38,977 bases of DNA from an uncultured Clostridia bacterium (GTDB taxonomy: Bacteria; Bacillota; Clostridia; Oscillospirales; Acutalibacteraceae). A program made the position numbers and the translations under genes. The stretch covers positions 1 to 38,977 of the forward strand of contig CANPXD010000009.1 in the NCBI GenBank assembly GCA_947585615.1, in the 5' to 3' direction. Shown one piece after another: positions 32,288 to 38,977 of this stretch (position 1 is the first letter of the stretch; each line of letters opens with the position of its first letter). A model generated the notes under the pieces. That model saw only the letters and a list, made by a program, of their open reading frames with translations. It had not been told where the DNA came from and searched no databases.

Positions 32288-32812
32288 TTAATTGTCTGCC
32301 TTTTCAAGCTGGTCAAGCTCAAATTCAACCGAAGTTTCACGGCCGAACATTGAAATCGTGACCTGAGCGCTGTTTGCGGCAGCGTCAACGGAATCAACCG
32401 TTCCGGAAAATCCTTCAAGCGGGCCGTCAATAACATTGACGAGATCGCCCTCCTTGTAGGCAACCTCCACGCTGACCTTGTCAACGCCGAGCTTTTTAAC
32501 CTCTTCCTCAGTAAGAGGAACGGGTTTGCTCTCAGGGCCTACGAATCCCGTGCATCCTCTGATGTTTCGGACAACATACCATGTGTCGTCGTTCATAACC
32601 ATTTTTACGAGAACATAGCCGGGAAATATTTTTCTTTCGACTTCTTTTTTAGTTCCGTCTTCCTTTATTTCAACAACTGTTTCGGTCGGCACGGAAACCT
32701 CCTGAATCAAATCGTGGAGATTTCTGTTTTCAACAACAGTCTGAATATTGCTTGCAACCTTGTTTTCATATCCCGAAAAGGTGTGCGCAACATACCATTT
32801 TGCTTCTTCCAT
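32288..32812 (-). CDS. nusG: Transcription elongation/termination factor NusG
   Basis: 174 residues. The N-terminal NGN domain begins 'WYVAHTFSGYENKVASNI', with 'FPGYVLVKMVMNDDTWYVVR' and 'GFVGPESKPVPL' following. The KOW domain is near the end ('EGDLVNVIDGPLEGFSGTV'). NusG binds RNA polymerase and links it to ribosomes or Rho. GGAGG is somewhat far (12 bases) from the ATG. It stands in the conserved secE-nusG-rplKA order. Confidence 0.98.
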   Translation of the reverse strand: MEEAKWYVAHTFSGYENKVASNIQTVVENRNLHDLIQEVSVPTETVVEIKEDGTKKEVERKIFPGYVLVKMVMNDDTWYVVRNIRGCTGFVGPESKPVPLTEEEVKKLGVDKVSVEVAYKEGDLVNVIDGPLEGFSGTVDSVDAAANSAQVTISMFGRETSVEFELDQLEKADN

Positions 32813-32845
32813 ATGGATAGTGAGCCTCCGTAAATAAATTAGAGC

Positions 32846-33235
32846 TTACTCAGCCGTGTCAGCGTCAGCGTCGGCGCTTGTTTCCTCTTCAACATCCAAA
32901 TCGGATTCAGAGGTGTTATCGGCTGTATCGCTTACGGTTGTGTTTTCCTTAAGGCTCTTTATTCCCTTTAATCCGAGGGAAAGAACTGTGTCCACACCGT
33001 AAATTGCAACGCCAACCACAAGTGAAACCAAAAGCACGATAGCCGTGTTTCTGATTGTTTCCTTAGCCGATGGCCAGACAACCTTTTTGCGCTCTGCATT
33101 AACGCTCTTAAAGAAAGAGACTATGGATTTAAACGGATTTTTCTTTGCTTTTTTACTTTTCCCTGCCTTTTTGGAGCTTTTTTCAGCCTTTGCAGGCTTT
33201 TTTTCATCCTTTTCGGCGTTCTTATCTTCAGCCAT
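32846..33235 (-). CDS. secE: Preprotein translocase subunit SecE with extended tails
   Basis: 129 residues. The single-span SecE core is at ~35-95: 'FKSIVSFFKSVNAERKKVVW' followed by 'PSAKETIRNTAIVLL', then the membrane segment 'VSLVVGVAIYGVDTVLSLG'. SecE clamps SecY in the membrane. Unusually, a ~34-residue Lys/Glu-rich N-terminal extension precedes the core and a ~40-residue acidic C-terminal tail (Asp/Glu/Thr/Ser-rich, ending DADADTAE) follows it. Typical Gram-positive SecE is only about 60-75 residues. It is located between rpmG and nusG, as in most bacteria. Confidence 0.93.
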   Translation of the reverse strand: MAEDKNAEKDEKKPAKAEKSSKKAGKSKKAKKNPFKSIVSFFKSVNAERKKVVWPSAKETIRNTAIVLLVSLVVGVAIYGVDTVLSLGLKGIKSLKENTTVSDTADNTSESDLDVEEETSADADADTAE

Positions 33236-33247
33236 TTCTATCCTCCG

Positions 33248-33397
33248 TTACTTCGTTTCTCTGTGAAGAGTATGCTTTTTACAGAACGGGCAATACTTGT
33301 TCATTTCAAGTCTGTCCGGTGTATTTTTCTTGTTTTTCATCGTATTGTAGTTACGCTGTTTGCATTCAGTGCAAGCTAAAGTTACTTTAACTCTCAT
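33248..33397 (-). CDS. rpmG: 50S ribosomal protein L33
   Basis: 49 residues from the ATG at 33397 with GGAGGTG 5 bases upstream. The protein begins [19 protein letters not shown] and ends [16 protein letters not shown]. The four cysteines at 9, 12, 36 and 39 make the zinc-binding (C+) form. The rpmG-secE-nusG order is typical. Only 12 bases separate it from secE. It is the first gene of the operon, behind the promoter at 33519-33548. Confidence 0.97.
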   Translation of the reverse strand: MRVKVTLACTECKQRNYNTMKNKKNTPDRLEMNKYCPFCKKHTLHRETK

Positions 33398-33518
33398 TTC
33401 GGCACCTCCATTTTATTTCGATTTTTAATCTCCCTCATAACCCGCAAACGCAGCTTTTACAAGCCTTGTCCGTTGCACAAAAAGGGCAAAAAAATTAACC
33501 CCTTTTCGAGGTATCATT

Positions 33519-33548
33519 ACTATAGCATAACGCGAAACATATTGTCAA
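33519..33548 (-). promoter_or_regulatory. Promoter of the rpmG-secE-nusG-rplKA operon
   Basis: On the minus strand: TTGACA (33543-33548), 18 bp, TATAGT (33519-33524). This predicts a leader of about 115 bases before rpmG. The divergent flavoprotein gene starts at 33635. Confidence 0.65.
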
Positions 33549-33634
33549 GTAATTTCTGTAAAAAAATTTGCAATTATCTGTAATTTATATTATTATAATA
33601 AAAAACATCATAGATATAGTGTTCGGAGGATTCC

Positions 33635-34747
33635 ATGACCACAATTATAACAGGCGCCGGAGCTTCGGGTCTTGCCGCCGCAATCACACTTAAACAGAAC
33701 TTACCTGATGAAGAGGTTATTGTTCTCGAACGTCTCAGCTCGGCAGGCAGAAAAATACTTGCCACAGGCAACGGCAGGTGTAATCTGACAAATACCTGTG
33801 CTGAAAACTACAGCGAGGTACGCTCCTTTTTTGAAAAAATCGGGCTTTTTCTGAGATGCAAGGAGCAGGGGCGCGTTTATCCCTATTCCCTGAAAGCCGA
33901 AACAGTACTTGAAATTCTTTTGGAAGCGTGCGATAATCTCGGAGTAAAGATAATAACAGACTGCGAGGTAACGTCCATAAAAAAGAATCTTGAGGTCAGT
34001 TGCGCAAAGGGGACTTTCAAGGCAGACAGCATAATCCTCTGCACCGGAGGAACCGCGCAGAGGAATCTCGGTTCAAACGGAAGCGGCTACAGTCTTGTTA
34101 AGGCTCTCGGACACAGCGTTACTCCCCTGTCCCCCGCGCTCGTTCAGCTCACCTCTTCCAGCAAACATCCGCGTGCTTTGAGCGGCACAAGGGTGCGCTG
34201 CGGAATCCGGATTGAGCTTGACGGAAAAGCCGCAGGTGAGGAGCATGGAGAAATTCTTTTCACCGATTACGGAATTTCGGGAATTGCCGCAATGAATTTA
34301 TCTTATATTGTTGGCAAAAACTTTTCAGAAAGCGTACCCGAAAAATGTGTTGCCGTTCTTGACCTTACACCTGAAATCAGCGCGGACAAACTTTCGCGGC
34401 ACATTGAAGAATTCGGAACTTTACGCGGAATTCTCGGTAGCAGACTATGGGAAATAATCATAAAGCAGGCTGACGGCGATTTGCACAGAGCCGTCAAAAT
34501 CACAAAAAGCTGGCGGCTTGTTATCACAGGCACAAAAGGTTTTGACTTTGCACAAATAACAAACGGAGGCGTTCCGCTCAGCGAAACAGACAGGTTTGAA
34601 TCAAAAGCCGCTGAAAACATTTTTATCTGCGGCGAATTGCTCGACAGGCAGTTCCCGTGCGGCGGTTTCAATCTTGACTTCGCATGGCATAGCGGAATAA
34701 GCGCAGCAAACAGGATAACGAGAAAAAGATATGATAAGAATAAATGA
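33635..34747 (+). CDS. Flavoprotein of the HI0933/BaiN-like family
   Basis: 370 residues. The N-terminal FAD-binding loop is 'IITGAGASGLAAAITL' (residues 4-19), followed by an acidic beta-2 end (E32). The family motif 'AGRKILATGNGRCNLTN' is at ~38-54. 'GGTAQRNLGSNGSGYSLVKALGH' and 'FPCGGFNLDFAWHSGISAA' close the fold. HI0933-family proteins are cytoplasmic NAD(P)/FAD oxidoreductases; a Clostridium relative (BaiN) acts on bile-acid intermediates, but most members have no known substrate. It is slightly short for the family (~400). It overlaps the next gene by 17 bases. Confidence 0.88.
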   Translation: MTTIITGAGASGLAAAITLKQNLPDEEVIVLERLSSAGRKILATGNGRCNLTNTCAENYSEVRSFFEKIGLFLRCKEQGRVYPYSLKAETVLEILLEACDNLGVKIITDCEVTSIKKNLEVSCAKGTFKADSIILCTGGTAQRNLGSNGSGYSLVKALGHSVTPLSPALVQLTSSSKHPRALSGTRVRCGIRIELDGKAAGEEHGEILFTDYGISGIAAMNLSYIVGKNFSESVPEKCVAVLDLTPEISADKLSRHIEEFGTLRGILGSRLWEIIIKQADGDLHRAVKITKSWRLVITGTKGFDFAQITNGGVPLSETDRFESKAAENIFICGELLDRQFPCGGFNLDFAWHSGISAANRITRKRYDKNK

Positions 34748-36326
34748 AATCCGGCTTTCCCTTGACGACGACGAAAGCGTCTTAACCGAAAAGGCAGCCA
34801 AAATCCTTAAAATCAACAAAAAATACATCACCTCCCTGTCGATATATAAAAAAAGTATCGATGCAAGAAACAAAGAGGATATACACTTCACCTATTCGGC
34901 AGACGTGGAAATTTCCCTTGACGAAAAACAGATAGTCTCAAAGTGCAAATCGTCAAAGGTATCCCTTGCCAAGGCGTATTTTTATAAAATTCCCGAAAAC
35001 AAACGTGCATCAAAATACCGTCCCGTTGTGGTCGGCTTCGGACCTGCCGGAATGCTTGCGGGTCTGATACTTGCCGAAGCGGGACTCAGACCGATAATTC
35101 TTGAACGCGGAAAGGATATTGACTCACGGAAGAAAGACGTCAGTCTCTTCTGGACAAAGCGTATACTGAACGAAGAGTCAAACGTACAGTTCGGCGAGGG
35201 CGGAGCAGGCACTTTTTCCGACGGAAAGCTGACAACGGGAATTAAAAGTCCGTTTATCGGGAAGGTACTTCGTGAACTTTACGAGGCAGGTGCTCCGGAG
35301 GAAATCCTCTATTCCTCAAAGCCTCACATCGGCACTGACAGACTGGCTCAAGTTGTTAAAAACATTCGTTTAAAAATCGAGAGTCTCGGCGGAAAAGTAT
35401 GCCTTGAGACACGTCTTGACAGGTTGATTGTGTATAACGGTTTTGTTCAGGGCATAACATATACTCAAAACGGAAAAACCTTCGACAGAGAAACGGACAG
35501 CGTTATTATGGCGATAGGTCACAGCGCAAGAGATACAGTTGAAATGATGTATAACCTTGGTGCCGAAATGATGCAGAAGCCTTTTTCCGTGGGTGCGAGA
35601 ATAGAACATCCGCAAAGTCTCATAAACAAAGCTCAGTACGGAAAATATGCGAATCACCCGAAGCTCGGGGCTGCTGACTACAAGCTCTCCTGCCACGGTC
35701 TGCATGAGCGCGGAGCATACACTTTCTGTATGTGTCCCGGCGGAACCGTTGTTGCGGCGGCAAGTGAAAAAGAGAGTGTTATTGTCAACGGAATGAGCAA
35801 TCTTGCAAGAGATGGTGAAAATGCAAACAGCGCGCTTTTGGTGGGCATAGAACCATGTGATTTTCCGAACGAACATCCCCTTGCGGGAATATATTATCAG
35901 CGTGAAATCGAACACAAAGCCTTTGAACTTGCAGGAGGAGACTACAAAGCGCCTGCTCAGCTTGTGGGCGACTTCCTCGCAGGCAAAGAGAGCAAGTCAA
36001 TCGGCAGTGTAAATCCAACGTGTCCCACAGGCATTACGCTTACAAGCCTTGATGAATGCCTGCCAAACAAGGTTTCGGAAACGATGAAATCCGCCATAGT
36101 TGAGATGGACAAAAAACTGAACGGCTTTAATCTCTACGATGCCGTTTTGACCGCTCCCGAAACACGAAGTTCAAGCTCGGTGAGAATTTTGAGAGATGAA
36201 TTCTGCCAATGCAATATCAGAGGCGTTTATCCCTGCGGAGAGGGCGCGGGATATGCAGGAGGAATCGTCTCCGCCGCCGTTGACGGAATCAAATGCGCCC
36301 ACGCCGTTCTATCCGACGAGCATTGA
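34731..36326 (+). CDS. FAD-dependent dehydrogenase, COG2509-type
   Basis: 531 residues. An N-terminal ~90-residue alpha/beta domain precedes the FAD loop 'VVVGFGPAGMLAGLILAEAG' (~100-119), then 'ILERGKDIDSRKKDV', the family motif 'NVQFGEGGAGTFSDGKLTTG', 'FSVGARIEHPQ' and the C-terminal 'GVYPCGEGAGYAGGIVSAAVDG'. These large flavoproteins are common in Firmicutes and of unknown substrate. It overlaps the HI0933-type gene by 17 bases, so the two flavoproteins are translationally coupled and may act on related substrates. It is convergent with the second sigma gene; no terminator is seen in the 43 bases between. Confidence 0.88.
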   Translation: MIRINEIRLSLDDDESVLTEKAAKILKINKKYITSLSIYKKSIDARNKEDIHFTYSADVEISLDEKQIVSKCKSSKVSLAKAYFYKIPENKRASKYRPVVVGFGPAGMLAGLILAEAGLRPIILERGKDIDSRKKDVSLFWTKRILNEESNVQFGEGGAGTFSDGKLTTGIKSPFIGKVLRELYEAGAPEEILYSSKPHIGTDRLAQVVKNIRLKIESLGGKVCLETRLDRLIVYNGFVQGITYTQNGKTFDRETDSVIMAIGHSARDTVEMMYNLGAEMMQKPFSVGARIEHPQSLINKAQYGKYANHPKLGAADYKLSCHGLHERGAYTFCMCPGGTVVAAASEKESVIVNGMSNLARDGENANSALLVGIEPCDFPNEHPLAGIYYQREIEHKAFELAGGDYKAPAQLVGDFLAGKESKSIGSVNPTCPTGITLTSLDECLPNKVSETMKSAIVEMDKKLNGFNLYDAVLTAPETRSSSSVRILRDEFCQCNIRGVYPCGEGAGYAGGIVSAAVDGIKCAHAVLSDEH

Positions 36327-36369
36327 TGTCGCAGACACGCAACTCCGTAAACCAGTACCGATGAGAACG

Positions 36370-38016
36370 CTATTTTTCAACAATCATCAACATTCCTTCT
36401 GCGCCAATACGGCTTTCCGGCGTTGATAAAATCCCTGCGGCAATGCACGCCTCGATTGCTTTTGATAACATTCTATTACCTGCAATCAGTTCGGTATAAA
36501 TTTGATATTCATTCAGCAGGTGCTTCGGAATGTGGTTCCGCATAAACGTCGAAAGTTCTTCGGCAATTTGCTCAATCAGCGTCCCCATATCGCGATTGAA
36601 ATCAAAAGATAGATTGAAGAACTCCTTATCATTCTTCCTGTCAATCACAATCATCTTCGGCTCAATGAAAGTTCCGTTTTTGCGCAGGTAGCCGCATTCA
36701 ATTGCCTTTGCCGCTATTTCTTTTTCCGTTTCGGACAATCTATCGACTGAAATTCCGCCGATTGCTTTCAGCACCATAAGCAGCTGCGGATCTTGAGACA
36801 GATTGTGTCCGCAGTGGAAATGCGCATCCATGCGCCTGCCGTAAATATTGGATACAAATACCGACTTATACCCGCCAACCGAAGTTGAATCAATACCGTC
36901 ACTTCCATAGAAATCAAAAACGGGTTTTTGCTCGTCTGTATAGGCAACGGCGGCACAAGAGAAATTTCTTTTGACTGGCGTTATATCTGAGAAATATGTT
37001 TTTGCCAAAACTCGATTGATTCTTTCTTCAAAATCCCAAACTGTTTTGGGAATCAAAGACCACAGGATGAACCGTAAATCCTTCTGTTCGCTTAAATATG
37101 GGAAAGAAAGGATTTTCGTCTTATTTTGTTCCAGCGTGTTTTTCAGCGCATGACAAAATTCAGGTAAGTGCTTTTCATAAATTTGATTGGCAGAATCGTA
37201 TTCATCATAATCTGCCAAATGGATATTTACCGTAAACTTTCCGTTATCCGATTTTCGGAGCATCCCGTATGTTCCGTTTTCGCCGTGACATTGGATTTCC
37301 AATTCTTCTTCAATGTAGGGCATCGGAACACAAAGCTCATCGGAGAGTTCTTTGGCTGATTTGGGTTTATTTTTACATAAATAAATCAGATTTTGAGAAA
37401 ATGACCGTTCGGTTTTCGTACGGGGATCGTTTCCGCATGGATTTCCGGTTCCCGAAACAGCCAGCTTTATTGGTTTTAACACATACGTTTTTCCATTCAT
37501 CATTTCTACCTCGTTTCTAATTTGATTTCGTGCGGAAAACAAACGTTGCTTTACTGTGCTTTCCTTGGTATTCAGACTCAACGCAATGTTTTTGACGGAA
37601 AGCCCATCAAGATAGAACAGGATCATTACTTCACGGTATGCTTTTGATAAAAATGCGATCTCATGAAAGATTCTTCTTAATTGTTCTTGCTCGGCAGATT
37701 CCTCAATCAGTTTGTCGATCTCGTTTTCCTTCGATGCAACAAGAGCCAAATCGCTGTTTTCGATGCTGAAAACCAAATGTTCCGTATTTCGGCGTTGACA
37801 GCAGTCTGCGTAGACCCGTCGGGCGATTGTCCAGACAAAGGCGTAAAAGTTATCAATTTCCTCCTGCCTATGTATGGCAGATAGCACTGTAAGAATAATA
37901 TCAGAACACAGATCCTCCGCTTCGTGCGCGGTACTGCACCGATGATAAGAAAAACGAAACAGTTTATCAAGGAAATTTTTGTCGTCAAGTAATTTCAGCG
38001 CTTCGTTTGCTTTCAT
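36370..38016 (-). CDS. Second ECF-type sigma factor fused to a large C-terminal region
   Basis: 548 residues from the ATG at 38016 (AAAGGA 7 bases upstream; the in-frame ATG at 38040 lacks one). Sigma region 2 is at ~10-85 ('HEAEDLCSDIILTVLSAI', 'NFYAFVWTIARRVYADCCQR'). Region 4 is at ~125-170 ('LSKAYREVMILFYLDGLSVK', 'NIALSLNTKESTVKQRLFSA'). The remaining ~375 residues are of unknown family. They start with a helix-turn-helix-like segment ('LIYLCKNKPKSAKELSDELC', ~220-260), with Cys/His pairs later ('AHFHCGHNL'). An in-frame ATG at 37500 (or 37503) behind GAGGT lies at the sigma/partner junction, so the partner could be made alone. No clear promoter was found. The sequence is distinct from the C-terminal part of the sigma gene at 20.7-22.0 kb. 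Confidence 0.8.
   Translation of the reverse strand: MKANEALKLLDDKNFLDKLFRFSYHRCSTAHEAEDLCSDIILTVLSAIHRQEEIDNFYAFVWTIARRVYADCCQRRNTEHLVFSIENSDLALVASKENEIDKLIEESAEQEQLRRIFHEIAFLSKAYREVMILFYLDGLSVKNIALSLNTKESTVKQRLFSARNQIRNEVEMMNGKTYVLKPIKLAVSGTGNPCGNDPRTKTERSFSQNLIYLCKNKPKSAKELSDELCVPMPYIEEELEIQCHGENGTYGMLRKSDNGKFTVNIHLADYDEYDSANQIYEKHLPEFCHALKNTLEQNKTKILSFPYLSEQKDLRFILWSLIPKTVWDFEERINRVLAKTYFSDITPVKRNFSCAAVAYTDEQKPVFDFYGSDGIDSTSVGGYKSVFVSNIYGRRMDAHFHCGHNLSQDPQLLMVLKAIGGISVDRLSETEKEIAAKAIECGYLRKNGTFIEPKMIVIDRKNDKEFFNLSFDFNRDMGTLIEQIAEELSTFMRNHIPKHLLNEYQIYTELIAGNRMLSKAIEACIAAGILSTPESRIGAEGMLMIVEK
37508..37512 (-). promoter_or_regulatory. Internal ribosome binding site within the second sigma gene
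   Basis: GAGGT with in-frame ATG codons 4 (37503) and 7 bases (37500) downstream, at codon ~172, directly after sigma region 4. It would start a ~376-residue product ending at 36370. Confidence 0.5.
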
Positions 38017-38122
38017 TTTGTATTCCTTTGCTCCAATCATGATTGTTACGCTTATATAGTCCTCATTTTACAAATCAGGTTAGGTGAATTTTGAAAATCG
38101 TATAGTATAAAATTTTCATAAG

Positions 38123-38166
38123 AAAAGGCAGCACAGAAAGTACCTCGGATCTCTGTACTGCCTTTT
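38123..38166 (-). terminator. Terminator between the partial gene and the second sigma gene
   Basis: AAAAGGCAG...CTGCCTTTT with a further inner AGA/TCT pairing, a 14-15 bp interrupted stem. It is followed on the minus strand by TTTTCTT, so it ends transcription of the gene at 38255-38977. Confidence 0.7.
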
Positions 38167-38225
38167 GCCTTTGCTAACGCCTATTCGGTTGTATTTAAAG
38201 GATGTTTTTAAATTACTTCCTTATG

Positions 38226-38250
38226 CGCCGATGAGAATCGGCGGTCTTTT
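38226..38250 (+). terminator. Plus-oriented terminator hairpin
   Basis: Perfect 7-bp stem CGCCGAT / ATCGGCG (38226-38232 / 38237-38243) with a GAGA loop, then GTCTTTTT. It points against both neighbouring genes, so it may stop antisense transcription or be a relic. The rest of 38017-38254 has no gene that I can support. Confidence 0.5.
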
Positions 38251-38254
38251 TATT

Positions 38255-38977
38255 TCAGATTTCAACTGTTTCTTTGGCGTTTCTTTCCGAAACCACTTTA
38301 TGATACAGTTCTTCAAGTTCGGACAAATGTGTATAGTTTTCCGACTGGATGATGAGATTTTTTGCTCTTGTATACGGCTTAGTCGCTCGGCGGTATACGG
38401 AAACTGATTTTACATAGGCTTTAAGCTCTCTTCTCGCTTTAAAGCTTTCAAGGAGCGTTTTTGTTTCCCGTGACCGGATTTCCTCTCTGACGCGCTCGTC
38501 AGGCACTGCAAGTTTTTCAGCGCCGTATTTTCTGATAATCTTTGCCGCCGCTTTCTTTATTCTTGCCAATTCAATGGCGTCCGCTCTTATTTCGCGCTCC
38601 TCTTTAGTATTTTTCGGCAGATTTTTGGCTTTTTTCATTTCTTCCTTTAGGTTTTTATATTCAAAAAGCTCTCCGTGATTAAACACGTCATAGGCGCTTT
38701 CAAGCTGCTTCTGATAACGGAGCGTAGAAAACTTGTGAAGTTCTTCAAGAACAATCGGCATTGTTTCCAAGTTGTTGTTCTTTTCTCTTATTTCTCTGAT
38801 TTTCTGCTTTTCGATGCGGACTGCATCTTTTCTCTTTTGCTTTTCAGCCTCGCTTTTTTTAGGCAGGGCACGGGCAGCGTACAGAGCGGATTTATCTATT
38901 TTCTGCTTTTGCTTTCCCTCGGTTTCCCTGGCGGCATTAATGATTTCCATTGCCTCTGTCAATTCATGATCATCAAG
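38255..38977 (-). CDS. Highly charged helical protein, 5' end outside the window (partial)
   Basis: 240 codons, open at the window edge; the frame continues as L-D-D-H-E before the first in-frame start-like codon, so the true start is probably upstream. The product is almost entirely helical and very rich in Lys, Glu, Arg and Ala, with long coiled-coil-like stretches ('KKSEAEKQKRKDAVRIEKQK', 'NTKEEREIRADAIELARIKK', 'PDERVREEIRSRETKTLLES'). No enzymatic motif is visible. No family was recognised with certainty. Charged helical C-termini of this kind occur in relaxases and other mobile-element proteins, which would fit a mobile element beginning beyond the window, but this is speculation. A terminator follows. 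Confidence 0.55.
   Translation of the reverse strand, partial: LDDHELTEAMEIINAARETEGKQKQKIDKSALYAARALPKKSEAEKQKRKDAVRIEKQKIREIREKNNNLETMPIVLEELHKFSTLRYQKQLESAYDVFNHGELFEYKNLKEEMKKAKNLPKNTKEEREIRADAIELARIKKAAAKIIRKYGAEKLAVPDERVREEIRSRETKTLLESFKARRELKAYVKSVSVYRRATKPYTRAKNLIIQSENYTHLSELEELYHKVVSERNAKETVEI

Noticed and set aside
30275-33390. Several plus-strand open frames across the ribosomal-protein operon
   Set aside because: They lie opposite strongly conserved genes and show no ribosome sites or recognisable products.
33495-33515. Possible attenuator hairpin before rpmG (CCTC/GGGG with following T run)
   Set aside because: The stem is only four pairs including a G-U, too weak to support a terminator call.

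Overview
The window looks like a chromosomal segment of a low-to-mid GC Firmicute of class Clostridia, most likely a gut Ruminococcaceae/Oscillospiraceae-type organism. The evidence is strong GGAGG ribosome binding sites, consensus TTGACA/TATAAT promoters with 17 bp spacers, U-tailed terminators, a Clostridia-style L10 leader, a GPH-type sugar symporter, a secreted CAP/Cys-repeat protein with a sortase-like tail, and BioY under a BirA-type operator. No tRNA, rRNA, insertion sequence or CRISPR array is visible. This is a gene-content inference, not a taxonomic test.

Layout. 1-251 (-) is the 5' end of rpoB with its own strong promoter. 599-6284 (+) carries a peptide-binding lipoprotein, a VanZ-like membrane protein, nagB, metG and tatD. 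6419-7560 (-) has an XRE repressor with operator-like dyads and a HAD phosphatase. 7870-10514 (+) is rpsO-pnp with a long RNA hairpin between the genes. 10515-11137 is a decayed stretch. 11138-20282 (+) holds a secreted CAP-domain protein, a GH2 beta-galactosidase, an attenuator-like leader followed by an RsgA-type GTPase and a methyltransferase, and a sulfatase. 20357-20582 is a broken DUF3795 gene. 20721-25147 (-) contains an ECF sigma fused to a C-terminal domain, a GPH symporter, a short-chain dehydrogenase and bioY. 25320-28532 (+) is a PHP phosphoesterase with a histidine kinase and response regulator. 28639-29566 (-) has an unknown protein and a short XRE protein. 29769-33397 (-) is the rpmG-secE-nusG-rplKA-rplJL cluster. 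33635-36326 (+) has two overlapping flavoprotein genes. 36370-38977 (-) has a second, larger ECF sigma fusion and a partial unknown gene.

Main observations. (1) The usual rplL-rpoB neighbourhood is broken: rplL ends at a perfect 14-bp terminator, and rpoB on the same strand begins about 29.5 kb further on from its own promoter. (2) Both sigma-factor genes carry long C-terminal domains, and in each the sigma/partner junction has an in-frame ATG behind a good Shine-Dalgarno. The partner domain could therefore be made both fused and alone. The first also has an ECF-type promoter of its own and a cre-like palindrome. (3) The RsgA/methyltransferase pair is preceded by a ten-codon leader ORF and segments that can pair in mutually exclusive ways, as in a ribosome-sensing attenuator. 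(4) pnp is preceded by a long hairpin resembling, in position, the processing and autoregulation element known upstream of pnp in E. coli.

The glycan genes (GH2, sulfatase, GPH symporter, nagB) suggest use of host or dietary glycans, but they are spread over several transcription units and do not form one clear locus.
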